From assembly GCA_031290955.1 (NCBI GenBank), contig JAISLJ010000075.1:1-19884 (forward strand): 19,884 nucleotides of DNA, in the 5' to 3' direction. The notes beneath the pieces were generated by a model, which saw nothing but the letters and a program-made list of their open reading frames with translations, was not told the origin of the DNA and made no database searches. The translations under genes and the position numbers were made by a program. The stretch is from Zoogloeaceae bacterium (lineage in GTDB: Bacteria; Pseudomonadota; Gammaproteobacteria; Burkholderiales; Rhodocyclaceae). This document shows, one piece after another, positions 6,650 to 14,064 of the stretch; positions within the stretch are counted from its first letter, which is position 1; every line of letters begins with the position of its first letter.

Positions 6650-8356
6650 TTACGGTTCGTAGTGTGCCGCGATCGGCATCTGGCGTCCGCTGCCGAAGGC
6701 GCGGGGGCGCAGGCGCAGGATGGGGGGGGCCTGGCGGCGTTTGTATTCATTCTTCCAGATCATGCGCCGAATCCGGGCAATCAGGGCCGTGCCTTCCGGC
6801 GTCGCGCGCAGGCGGGCGTAGTCGGCGCGGACGCGCTCTTGCTCCTCCGCGCCCAGACGCTCGCCCTCGATCAGGATCTTCAGGATCGTATCCAGCACCG
6901 GATAGGGCGGCAGGCTGTCGGTATCGCGCTGGTCGGGCGCAAGTTCGGCGGAAGGCGCTTTCTCGATGATGGCGGCAGGGATGCGCTCGCAACCCGCCAC
7001 CTCGTTTACATGCCGGGAGAGCGCGAACACCTCCGTCTTGTACAGGTCGCCAATCAGGCCCAGGCCGCCGTTGGTATCGCCATAGAGCGTGCAGTAACCG
7101 ACGGAAATCTCGCTCTTGTTGCCCGTGGTCAGCAAGAGCGCGCCGAACTGGTTGGAGTATTCCATCAGCACGGTTCCGCGAATGCGGGCTTGCAGGTTTT
7201 CCAGCGCCAGTCCCCGGAGCGGCTCGCCAAACGCGGCATGGAAACCCGCTTCATACGCGGCGACCAGATCGTGGATCGGGTGTGTGTGCAGCCGAATGCC
7301 CAGGTTCCGGCAGAGCGCGACGGAATCATCGACGCTCCCGGCGCTGGAGACGCGCGAAGGCAAGGTGACGGCGATGACGTTCTCCGGCCCCAGGGCTTCG
7401 GCGGCAAGCGCGAGGGTCAAGGCGCTGTCGATTCCGCCCGAAGAACCAACCACGACGCGGGTAAAACCACAGCGGCGGGCGTAGTCGGCAAGACCCAGGA
7501 GAATCTGGCGGTGGTAGAAGGCCGTGGCCGCAAGGCCGCCGGGGGGAAGCGCGGCCAGCGGCTGGCCCGCCGCATCCCGAAAGCCGCCCTCTTGGAAGGT
7601 GAGCGTCGCCACTTCCTCCCCGAAGCGCGCCGCCTCGAAAACAACGCCTGCCTCCGGCGTGACCGCGAAGGAAGCGCCATCGAACACCAGTTGGTCGTGC
7701 CCGCCCACCTGGTTTACATAGAGCATGGGAAAGCCGTGGCGGCGGCTGGCGGCGGCAAGCAGCGCCTGGCGTTCCTCGCGCTTGCCAATGTTGGAGGGAC
7801 TGGCGTTGAGCGTGAGGACGAGATCCGGCTTGGCCGCCGCCAGCCGCGCCAGCGGATTCACGGGATAATCCCGTTCGGCGTCGTTCCAGGCATCCTCGCA
7901 GAGGAGCATGCCCAGCCGCGTCTCGCCAATTGCCAGAATGCCCGCGCAATCCGGCCCCGGCTCGAAGTAGCGCCGCTCGTCGAAAACATCGTAGGTCGGC
8001 AGGAGTTGCTTTGCGTAGGAGAAGATGATTTCCCCATCGCGCAGCGCGAGCAGGGAATTTTCCAGCGCCTTCCCCGGCCCCCGCCTGCGCGTGGGCGCGC
8101 CCACGATCCAGACGAGACCGGGCGTCTCCCGGTTGGCGGCGCAGAGGTCGCCGAGCGCGGCTTGTACACGGGCGCGGAAATCCGGCTCGTCGAGCAGGTC
8201 GCCAGGCGGATAGCCGGTCAGCGCCAATTCCGAAAACACCACCACCGCCGCCCCCGCCGCCCGCGCCCGCCGGGCCGCTGCCAGCATCCGGGCGATATTG
8301 CCGGAAAGGTCGCCAATGGTGAAATTCAACTGGGCAAGGGAAAGTCTGAGGGTCAT
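6650..8356 (-). CDS. nadE: Glutamine-dependent NAD+ synthetase
   Basis: This 568-residue enzyme performs the last step of NAD synthesis, amidating nicotinic acid adenine dinucleotide with ammonia from glutamine. The N-terminal nitrilase-type glutaminase domain (about 1-260) shows the Glu-Lys-Cys triad at E43 (FSELALTGYPP), K116 (YAKQLLP) and C153 (LLCEDAW). The C-terminal synthetase domain starts near 285 and has the ATP pyrophosphatase loop VGSSGGIDSAL (from residue 303), followed by LTTGNKSE and GYCTLYGD. Length and domain order match the two-domain bacterial form. The ATG overlaps the stop codon of an upstream frame with RTX-like repeats (ATGA). No good Shine-Dalgarno is visible. Confidence 0.94.
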   Translation of the reverse strand: MTLRLSLAQLNFTIGDLSGNIARMLAAARRARAAGAAVVVFSELALTGYPPGDLLDEPDFRARVQAALGDLCAANRETPGLVWIVGAPTRRRGPGKALENSLLALRDGEIIFSYAKQLLPTYDVFDERRYFEPGPDCAGILAIGETRLGMLLCEDAWNDAERDYPVNPLARLAAAKPDLVLTLNASPSNIGKREERQALLAAASRRHGFPMLYVNQVGGHDQLVFDGASFAVTPEAGVVFEAARFGEEVATLTFQEGGFRDAAGQPLAALPPGGLAATAFYHRQILLGLADYARRCGFTRVVVGSSGGIDSALTLALAAEALGPENVIAVTLPSRVSSAGSVDDSVALCRNLGIRLHTHPIHDLVAAYEAGFHAAFGEPLRGLALENLQARIRGTVLMEYSNQFGALLLTTGNKSEISVGYCTLYGDTNGGLGLIGDLYKTEVFALSRHVNEVAGCERIPAAIIEKAPSAELAPDQRDTDSLPPYPVLDTILKILIEGERLGAEEQERVRADYARLRATPEGTALIARIRRMIWKNEYKRRQAPPILRLRPRAFGSGRQMPIAAHYEP

Positions 8357-8610
8357 GGCAAGCCGATCAAGGGGAAATGTGCGTGATTGTAGTCCGCTTC
8401 GTTGCCAAGCACAGCGGGGGCATGCTGTTCTCCACGATCATTCCCCGCGACGGCCCCCTTGCCGCCGAGATAGACATCCTTGCCCGCGCTGCCATAAAAC
8501 TGGTCGTCCTCATCACTGCCTTCAAGATAGCCATTCCCAATATGCGAGTAGAGCACGTCTACGTCATCACAACCGTCCGCAGGACAACGACCATCTGCCA
8601 AGCCCCCCAA
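8353..8610 (-). pseudogene. Short frame with RTX-like nonapeptide repeats, probable gene fragment
   Basis: The minus-strand frame encodes about 85 residues from a TTG. Residues about 22-57 show a 9-residue periodicity, SHIGNGYLE / GSDEDDQFY / GSAGKDVYL / GGKGAVAGN, which resembles the calcium-binding GGxGxDxUx repeats of RTX (hemolysin-type) proteins such as secreted toxins, proteases and S-layer proteins. The repeats are degenerate, and neither an enzymatic or adhesive domain nor a normal secretion tail is attached, so this is likely a decayed fragment of a larger RTX gene. Its TGA stop overlaps the nadE start codon by 3 bases. The fragment fills most of the 292-bp gap between nadE and the divergent transporter gene. 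It could alternatively be a short expressed peptide. Confidence 0.45.
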
Positions 8611-8648
8611 TCCAGTACAATGTCCGCATTTCCGATCTGTTCGCGCGC

Positions 8649-10073
8649 ATGAATTCTTCTGCCATTCGTTCCACCTGGAGCAGCCGCTGGGCTTTCATTC
8701 TGGTGACCATCGGCTCTTCCGTAGGCTTGGGCAACATCTGGAAGTTTCCGTACATGGCCGGTTCGCAGGGCGGGAGCGCCTTTGTGCTCCTCTATTTCCT
8801 GTGCGTCCTCCTCATCGGCCTGCCGCTCCTGATGGCGGAAATCCTGATCGGTCGCCGGGGGAAAGGCAATCCGGTCTCCGCCATGCTGAACACGGCGGAA
8901 GAAACCCGAAGCTCGCCCCTGTGGGGACTCCTGGGCTGGGCAGGCGTGCTGGGCGCGCTGCTGATCCTCTCCTTCTACAGCGTGGTGGCAGGCTGGATCA
9001 TGGATTACCTGTATCAGGCGCTCATGGGCATGCGCGTGGATTCGGCAACAGAAGCGCAGGCGCGTTTTGCCGCCCTCCTGGCAAGCCCCTGGCGGCTGGG
9101 ATTGTGGCATACCCTGTTCATGGTCCTGGTGATCGGCGTGATCGCCCGCGGTGTGGTCGGCGGCATCGAATTTGCCAACCGGATCATGATGCCGGGACTG
9201 TTCCTCATCCTCGTGGCACTCACACTCTGGGGCGCAGTAGCCGGGGACATATCGGCAGCCTGGCATTTCCTCTTCGATTTCCGGCTGGAGGACATCACGC
9301 CCAGTGTGGTGCTCGCCGCCATGGGGCACGCCTTCTTTTCCCTGAGTCTCGGCATGGGCGCAATCATGGCCTATGGCTCCTACCTGGACCACGAAAGCAA
9401 CATCGCCAGCACCTCCGCCTGGGTGGCGGCAGCCGGAACGCTGGTCGGCATCCTGGCAGGGCTTGCCATTTTCTCGCTCACCTTCCAGCACGGCTTGCAG
9501 CCCACCGAGGGCGCAGGGCTGATCCTGATGACCCTGCCGCTCGCCTTCTCCCACATGCCGGGCGGAAACTTCTTCGCCATCCTGTTCTTTCTCCTCGTGC
9601 TCTTCGCGGCCTGGACTTCGGCCATTTCGCTCCTCGAACCCTTCGTGGCCTGGCTCACCGAACGCCTGGGCATCCATCGTCCCGCAGCGGCCTGGGGTAC
9701 GGGCGGCGCGGTCTGGCTCCTGGGGATCGGCGTCTGTCTTTCCTTCAACGTGTGGGCGGAATACCGGCTTTCCTGGCGCTCGCTTGACCTCAATCTCTTC
9801 GATGGTTTGGATTTCCTCACCAGCCGCCTCATGATGCCGCTTTCGGGATTGGCCATCGCCATCTACGTCGGCTGGGTAATGGGGCGCGGCATCGTCGCCG
9901 AGGAGATTCGCCTGCCCCCGCGCCTCTTCGCCCTGTGGTTCAACATCTTGCGCTACGTGGTGCCGGTGGGCATCATCTGCGTATTCTGCTGGTACGCCCT
10001 GCCGCCGGAATTCAGGCCCGGCGTGATTCGCATATTGCTGCGCCCGTTTGACGTATTGCTGCACCTGTTCTGA
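8649..10073 (+). CDS. Neurotransmitter:sodium symporter (NSS/SNF) family transporter
   Basis: The 474-residue inner-membrane protein has about eleven to twelve hydrophobic segments. The first contains GSSVGLGNIWKFPY (about residues 22-35), the broken TM1 helix signature of LeuT-type transporters that forms the sodium and substrate sites. A second signature, SLSLGMGAIMAYGSYL, lies in the TM6 region near residue 235. Bacterial NSS members usually carry amino acids driven by sodium; the substrate here cannot be read from sequence. The ATG at 8649 was chosen because it directly precedes the conserved N-terminus; upstream in-frame sequence is not transporter-like and overlaps nadE. The tadA gene follows after 12 bases, suggesting cotranscription. 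Confidence 0.9.
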   Translation: MNSSAIRSTWSSRWAFILVTIGSSVGLGNIWKFPYMAGSQGGSAFVLLYFLCVLLIGLPLLMAEILIGRRGKGNPVSAMLNTAEETRSSPLWGLLGWAGVLGALLILSFYSVVAGWIMDYLYQALMGMRVDSATEAQARFAALLASPWRLGLWHTLFMVLVIGVIARGVVGGIEFANRIMMPGLFLILVALTLWGAVAGDISAAWHFLFDFRLEDITPSVVLAAMGHAFFSLSLGMGAIMAYGSYLDHESNIASTSAWVAAAGTLVGILAGLAIFSLTFQHGLQPTEGAGLILMTLPLAFSHMPGGNFFAILFFLLVLFAAWTSAISLLEPFVAWLTERLGIHRPAAAWGTGGAVWLLGIGVCLSFNVWAEYRLSWRSLDLNLFDGLDFLTSRLMMPLSGLAIAIYVGWVMGRGIVAEEIRLPPRLFALWFNILRYVVPVGIICVFCWYALPPEFRPGVIRILLRPFDVLLHLF

Positions 10074-10085
10074 AGGAAGAAAAAC

Positions 10086-10634
10086 ATGCATCCGGAAGAT
10101 GGAATGGAAATCGAGATCCTCGCCCTTTCCCTGGAAGAAGAGATCGGGATTTCTCCCGCCCTCTCCACACAAAGCGATACGTTTTTCATGCGCGAGGCCC
10201 TGTATCAGGCACAGGCGGCGGGTTGCCTGGGAGAGGTGCCGGTGGGAGCCGTTGTGGTGCGCGAGGGCGTGATCGTCGGGCGCGGCTTCAATGCGCCAAT
10301 CGGCGAACAGGACCCGAGCGCGCACGCGGAAATCGTCGCCCTGCGGGATGCCGCCCGCACCCTGGGGAACTACCGCCTGCCAGGCTGCCAACTCTTCGTG
10401 ACCCTCGAACCCTGCGCCATGTGCGCCGGAGCCATCCTGCATGCCCGCATTGCCCGGGTGGTCTATGGCGCGCGCGACCTGAAGAGCGGCGCGCACGGCA
10501 GCATCGTGGACCTGTTCGCCGAAACGCGCCTCAACCACCATACGGAAATCGTGGGCGGCGTCCTCGCCGACGCCTGCGCCCGTCTCCTGAGCAATTTCTT
10601 CGCCGAACGGCGGAAGAAAAGCACCGGATTCTGA
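10086..10634 (+). CDS. tadA: tRNA-specific adenosine deaminase TadA
   Basis: The 182-residue enzyme converts adenosine 34 of tRNA-Arg (anticodon ACG) to inosine. The zinc and catalytic motifs are HAEIVALR (H80, proton-shuttle E82) and PCAMCAGAI (C110, C113), the classical deaminase signature. The core starts at about MREALYQA (residue 35); the first 34 residues are an acidic extension not typical of E. coli TadA. The start at 10086 is supported by AAGGAAG upstream, but M35 is an alternative initiation site without an obvious ribosome binding site. The gene lies 12 bases after the NSS transporter. The functional call is secure, the exact N-terminus less so. Confidence 0.93.
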   Translation: MHPEDGMEIEILALSLEEEIGISPALSTQSDTFFMREALYQAQAAGCLGEVPVGAVVVREGVIVGRGFNAPIGEQDPSAHAEIVALRDAARTLGNYRLPGCQLFVTLEPCAMCAGAILHARIARVVYGARDLKSGAHGSIVDLFAETRLNHHTEIVGGVLADACARLLSNFFAERRKKSTGF

Positions 10635-10863
10635 ATTCCGCCCGCAATCGAACAAGGAATGCGCATGGAACAGCAGGAAAAGATCGAGGCAGCAAAGAAT
10701 CCCGCGACGGCGGATTTGGTCCCCCAATGTGGCACAAACCGCCTTGCGGCGCTTTGGGTAGCTGGACGTGGAAATGCCGCGTACCTGTGCCGTCCTTCGT
10801 CCTCCGTCCGCGGATTCCCGCCCGCTGTGCTAGCATACGGCTTTTCCCGGTTTCTTGTTGTTC
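10635..10863. other. Gap between tadA and the PHP stub
   Basis: No conserved gene is visible. A plus-strand frame starts at 10659 or 10665 after AAGGA and begins MEQQEKIEAAK, but it becomes arginine-rich and runs antiparallel in style to known proteins, overlapping the better-supported PHP stub in another frame. An intrinsic terminator with a T-run was not found after tadA. Confidence 0.3.
10828..10836 (+). promoter_or_regulatory. Candidate extended -10 element before the PHP stub
   Basis: TGCTAGCAT reads as an extended -10 (TG-N-TAGCAT) 27 bases upstream of the PHP stub GTG start. No acceptable -35 lies 16-18 bases further up, so support is weak. If real, it would drive the whole polysaccharide operon. 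Confidence 0.25.
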
Positions 10864-11025
10864 GTGCCCACATTCGACGATTTCGATTTTCACGCGCATT
10901 CTTCCGTTTCCGATGGCTTGCTGCGACCCGGAGAGGTTGTTCGCTGGGCGCAGACGCGCGGGATTCGTTGGTTCGCGCTCACGGATCATGATGATGTGCG
11001 CGGACACCCGCAGGCGCAAGCATGA
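10864..11025 (+). pseudogene. Truncated PHP-domain phosphoesterase (TrpH/YciV-like), N-terminal stub
   Basis: The GTG-initiated frame encodes only 53 residues. It contains PHP motif I, DFHAHSSVSDGLL (H10, H12, D17), and motif II, FALTDHDDVRGH (D41, H42), the first metal-binding motifs of the PHP family of nucleotide and polynucleotide phosphoesterases. A full TrpH-type protein is about 280 residues, so the remaining metal ligands and about four fifths of the protein are missing and this cannot be an active enzyme on its own. The stop TGA overlaps the wzm ATG (ATGA at 11022-11025), so translation of the stub could couple to wzm. The most likely explanation is that the gene was cut by acquisition of the polysaccharide block. 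In-frame TTG codons at 10855 and 10858 are alternative starts. Confidence 0.7.
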
Positions 11026-11810
11026 GGCGGGTTTCCGCGGTGTTCGCCCACCGGCACCTGATCCTGGCGATCTTCCTGAAAGACCTGCAAAGCCGCTATG
11101 TCGGTTCCCTTCTGGGGCCGCTGTGGCTGGTGGCGCAGCCCTTGATCCTCGTGTTCCTCTATACGGTCATCTTTGCCCGGATCATGCAGGCACGCCTGCC
11201 GGGCATTGCCGACGAATACGGCTACAGCGCCTTCCTGTGCGGCGGCATCCTGGTCTGGAACCTCTTCGCTGAGGTGCTGCAACGCGGCAAGGGCGTCTTC
11301 GTGGAGAACGCCAACCTGATCCAGAAAGTCCATTTCCCCCGCATCGTGCTCTTCGTGCCGGTGCTCTTCGGCGCCTTGTTCAATTTCCTGCTGCTGTACG
11401 TCGTGTTCATCCTCTTCGCCCTGCTCCTGGGCATCCTGCCCGGCGCGCGCATCCTGTGCGTCCTCCCGCCCGCCCTGCTCGCGGCGGCGCTGGCGATGGC
11501 CCTGGGCGTGGCGGCGGCAATGATCCACGTCTTCGTCCGGGATGTGGGGCAGGTCGTGGATTCGCTCCTGCAATTCGGCTTCTGGATGACGCCGATTGTC
11601 TATCCCGCCGCCATCCTGCCCGACTGGGCCGCCCGGCTGATGAGCTTCAACCCGCTCGCCAGCCTTACCGGCATCAGCCAGAGCGCGACAACCGGGCAGG
11701 CAATCCCCTGGCCCGCCCTCCTTTATCCCCTGGGCCTTACCCTGGCGGCGCTGCTGCTGGCCTTCGCGCTCTACCGCAAGGGTGGCCGGGCGCTGGCGGA
11801 TCATCTGTGA
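11022..11810 (+). CDS. wzm: ABC-2 type polysaccharide export permease (Wzm-like)
   Basis: The 262-residue membrane protein has about six hydrophobic segments and the typical N-terminal amphipathic stretch ending LKDLQSRYVGSLLGPLW, which is characteristic of ABC-2 permeases that export lipid-linked O-antigen, capsule or teichoic-acid type glycans. Other family features are LIQKVHFPRIVLFV in the middle and FWMTPIVYP before the last segments. It forms the inner-membrane channel with the ATPase encoded immediately downstream, whose ATG overlaps this stop by one base (TGATG). Its own ATG overlaps the stop of the PHP stub. Length and topology are normal for Wzm. Confidence 0.9.
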   Translation: MRRVSAVFAHRHLILAIFLKDLQSRYVGSLLGPLWLVAQPLILVFLYTVIFARIMQARLPGIADEYGYSAFLCGGILVWNLFAEVLQRGKGVFVENANLIQKVHFPRIVLFVPVLFGALFNFLLLYVVFILFALLLGILPGARILCVLPPALLAAALAMALGVAAAMIHVFVRDVGQVVDSLLQFGFWMTPIVYPAAILPDWAARLMSFNPLASLTGISQSATTGQAIPWPALLYPLGLTLAALLLAFALYRKGGRALADHL

Positions 11811-13024
11811 TGGATTCCCAAAACGTCATTCAGGCGGAAAACCTTGGCAAGGCTTATCTTGTCGCCACGGGTGGCTGGAGCCGTCTGGCCGCCCTTCTGG
11901 GCCGCAAGCCTGCCACGAGCCGCTGGGTGTTCCGGGATGTGAATTTTTCCATCCGCCGGGGCGAATCGGTTGGCATCATCGGCGCCAATGGCGCGGGCAA
12001 GAGCACACTCCTGAAAGTCCTCACCGGCACGACCAGCGCCACGACGGGACGCCTCTCCATTGCCGGGAATGTCGCGGCGCTCCTGGAACTGGGCATGGGT
12101 TTTCATGGCGACTTTACCGGGCGGCAGAACGTCTATTTTTCCGGGCAACTGCAAAACCGCTCGCGCCAGGAAATCGAGGCAACGATGGCGTGGATTCAGG
12201 ATTTTGCCGAAATCGGCGACTATTTCGACCAGCCGGTGCGCAACTATTCTTCCGGGATGTTCGTGCGCCTGGCCTTCGCCGTCGCCACCGCGCAGCGACC
12301 AGAAATCCTGATCGTAGACGAGGCGCTGGCGGTGGGCGACATGTATTTCCAGCACAAATCCTTTGCGCGCATCCGCGAATTCCACGCCGCAGGCACCTCG
12401 CTCCTGTTCGTCTCGCATGATCCCGTTGCCGTCAAAAGCCTGTGCGAACGCGCCCTGCTTCTGGGCGATGCGCGTCTCCTGATGGACGGCGCGGCGGGCG
12501 ATGTGCTCGACTACTATTCGGCGCTCGTCGCCGCCCGCGAAAACCGGGGACGGCCCGTCGATTCCGAGCAGTTCCAGGGGCGCTCGGGCACCGGCGAGGC
12601 GAAGATCGAGCAGGTGGTGATGCTGGCGGACGGGCAGCCGACAGATTTCCTCCAGAGCGGCGCTTCCGTCACCCTGCGCGTGCGCTACCGCATCCATGCG
12701 GCGGTGCGCAGCCTCACGCTGGGTCTTCTTCTCAAGGATCGAACCGGTTATGACATCTTCGGGACAAACACCACCAATCTCGGTATGCGGCTCACCGCTG
12801 CCGTCGGCGAAAGCGCCACGGTGGAATTCCGCCTGCCGCGCCTCCTCCTGGGCGCGGGAAGCTACAGCCTGACCTTCGCGCTGCACAGCTTCATGGATCA
12901 TCTGGAAGACAACTATGATTGGTGGGAACGGGCCATTGTCTTTCGTGTCATGCCGAACCCGCATCAACCGTACCAGATCGGCGTGGCCGCCTTTGACATT
13001 TCCGCAGAGGAAATCCCGGAATGA
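11810..13024 (+). CDS. wzt: Polysaccharide ABC transporter ATPase with C-terminal glycan-recognition domain (Wzt-like)
   Basis: The 404-residue protein has an N-terminal ABC ATPase: Walker A GANGAGKST (58-66), signature YSSGM (146-150), Walker B ILIVDE with catalytic E171, and switch H203. Residues about 245-400 form an additional beta-rich domain matching the Wzt C-terminal domain, which in the E. coli O8/O9a systems binds the modified non-reducing end of the finished O-antigen chain and permits export. Its presence implies that the exported glycan carries a terminal modification, consistent with the methyltransferase gene directly downstream, whose ATG overlaps this stop (ATGA). The start was fixed by the TGATG overlap with wzm and by the conserved N-terminus. 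Confidence 0.92.
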   Translation: MDSQNVIQAENLGKAYLVATGGWSRLAALLGRKPATSRWVFRDVNFSIRRGESVGIIGANGAGKSTLLKVLTGTTSATTGRLSIAGNVAALLELGMGFHGDFTGRQNVYFSGQLQNRSRQEIEATMAWIQDFAEIGDYFDQPVRNYSSGMFVRLAFAVATAQRPEILIVDEALAVGDMYFQHKSFARIREFHAAGTSLLFVSHDPVAVKSLCERALLLGDARLLMDGAAGDVLDYYSALVAARENRGRPVDSEQFQGRSGTGEAKIEQVVMLADGQPTDFLQSGASVTLRVRYRIHAAVRSLTLGLLLKDRTGYDIFGTNTTNLGMRLTAAVGESATVEFRLPRLLLGAGSYSLTFALHSFMDHLEDNYDWWERAIVFRVMPNPHQPYQIGVAAFDISAEEIPE

Positions 13025-14064
13025 AGATCCTCTCCAAGCACACCCATCTCGATTCCCCTGGCCTTCTACGGCATGTCGCGGAACTCCAGCGTGATGGACA
13101 ACACGCTGAACCCTGGCGCATCGTGCCGGAGAGGATGGAAACCCAACCAGAGGAAAAATTCATGCTGGAACCGCCCTCTCTTCGCGCCCGCCTCGCCAAC
13201 CCTGTGTTCCGGCAGAAAATCCGCGACCTGCCCGGCCTGGGCGCGGCGCTCGCCTGGCTCTTCGCCCTCCTCAAACTGCCAACCATGCGCCGGATGTACC
13301 TGGAGGATCGGCAGCGCATCCAAAACATGGAAAGAGAACTCGCCGCTCTCCAGCAGCGCGTTGCCGCCGCAGAAACGCAGGACGCCCATCCCGCCGAGCG
13401 TTTCGACGCCAACCGGCTGTACGCGGAATTCAGCCGCTGCTTTCGTGGCGAGGACGCGGACGTGGCGGGCAAGCAACAGCCCTATGTGCCGATGATCGAA
13501 GAGGTTCTTGCCGGACGCGCCGCGCATGCCGTCGTTGATATCGGCTGCGGGCGGGGCGTCTGGCTCGGCCTGCTCGCCCAACGACAAATCGCCGGGATCG
13601 GCTTCGACCTCAATGCCGAAGCGGTGAACGCCGCCCGCGCCAAGGGGCTGGATGTCCGGCGGGAGAACGGGATCGACTGGCTTGCGCGCGCGCCGGACGC
13701 AAGCATCGATGTCATCACGGCTTTCCAGGTGATCGAGCACTTGCCCCCGGAAACCCTGCTCGCCTTCGTCGCCAGCGCCCAGCGCGTCCTGCGGCCCGGC
13801 GGCCTCCTCCTTTGCGAGACGCCCAACCCCGGGAATCTGCGCGTTGGCGCGTGCAATTTCTACATGGATCCTACGCACCAGCGCCCCATCCCCGCGCCGT
13901 TTGCCGAATTCATCGCCCGTTACTCCGGCTTTGCGGAGACGCGCATCCTGCCCATGAATCCCGATCCCGAAGCAGAGTGGGTCGCCGGGGAAAACCCGCT
14001 CACAGAACGTTTCAACACGCTTTTCTACGGCGCGCGGGATTACGCGCTGCTCGCCAGAAAATGA
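13021..14064 (+). CDS. SAM-dependent methyltransferase with N-terminal coiled coil, probable glycan chain-terminating enzyme
   Basis: The 347-residue protein has a class I methyltransferase domain (about 150-347): SAM motif I VVDIGCGRG (171-179), acidic motif GFDLNAEA (194-201), and AFQVIEHLP (234-242). Residues about 91-120 are heptad-like and predicted to form a coiled coil, preceded by a hydrophobic, basic stretch (about 70-90). The C-terminus ends FYGARDYALLARK, as in methyltransferases of ABC-dependent polysaccharide loci. In the known WbdD system a methyltransferase with a coiled-coil ruler caps O-antigen and sets chain length; the same role is inferred here, although no kinase domain is present. 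The ATG at 13021 overlaps the wzt stop. An alternative start at 13162 (M48) has a good AGAGGA site and gives 300 residues. Confidence 0.82.
   Translation: MKILSKHTHLDSPGLLRHVAELQRDGQHAEPWRIVPERMETQPEEKFMLEPPSLRARLANPVFRQKIRDLPGLGAALAWLFALLKLPTMRRMYLEDRQRIQNMERELAALQQRVAAAETQDAHPAERFDANRLYAEFSRCFRGEDADVAGKQQPYVPMIEEVLAGRAAHAVVDIGCGRGVWLGLLAQRQIAGIGFDLNAEAVNAARAKGLDVRRENGIDWLARAPDASIDVITAFQVIEHLPPETLLAFVASAQRVLRPGGLLLCETPNPGNLRVGACNFYMDPTHQRPIPAPFAEFIARYSGFAETRILPMNPDPEAEWVAGENPLTERFNTLFYGARDYALLARK

Noticed and set aside
8559..10727. Very long minus-strand open frame opposite the NSS transporter and tadA
   Set aside because: Its composition (His, Gln, Glu, Asp and Gly rich without domains) is typical of the antisense of membrane-protein genes, and the plus-strand genes have clear motifs.
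10659..10991. Plus-strand frame beginning MRMEQQEKIEAAK after AAGGA
   Set aside because: The start looks usable, but the product soon becomes arginine-rich, and its second half overlaps the PHP stub, which has clear family motifs in a different frame.
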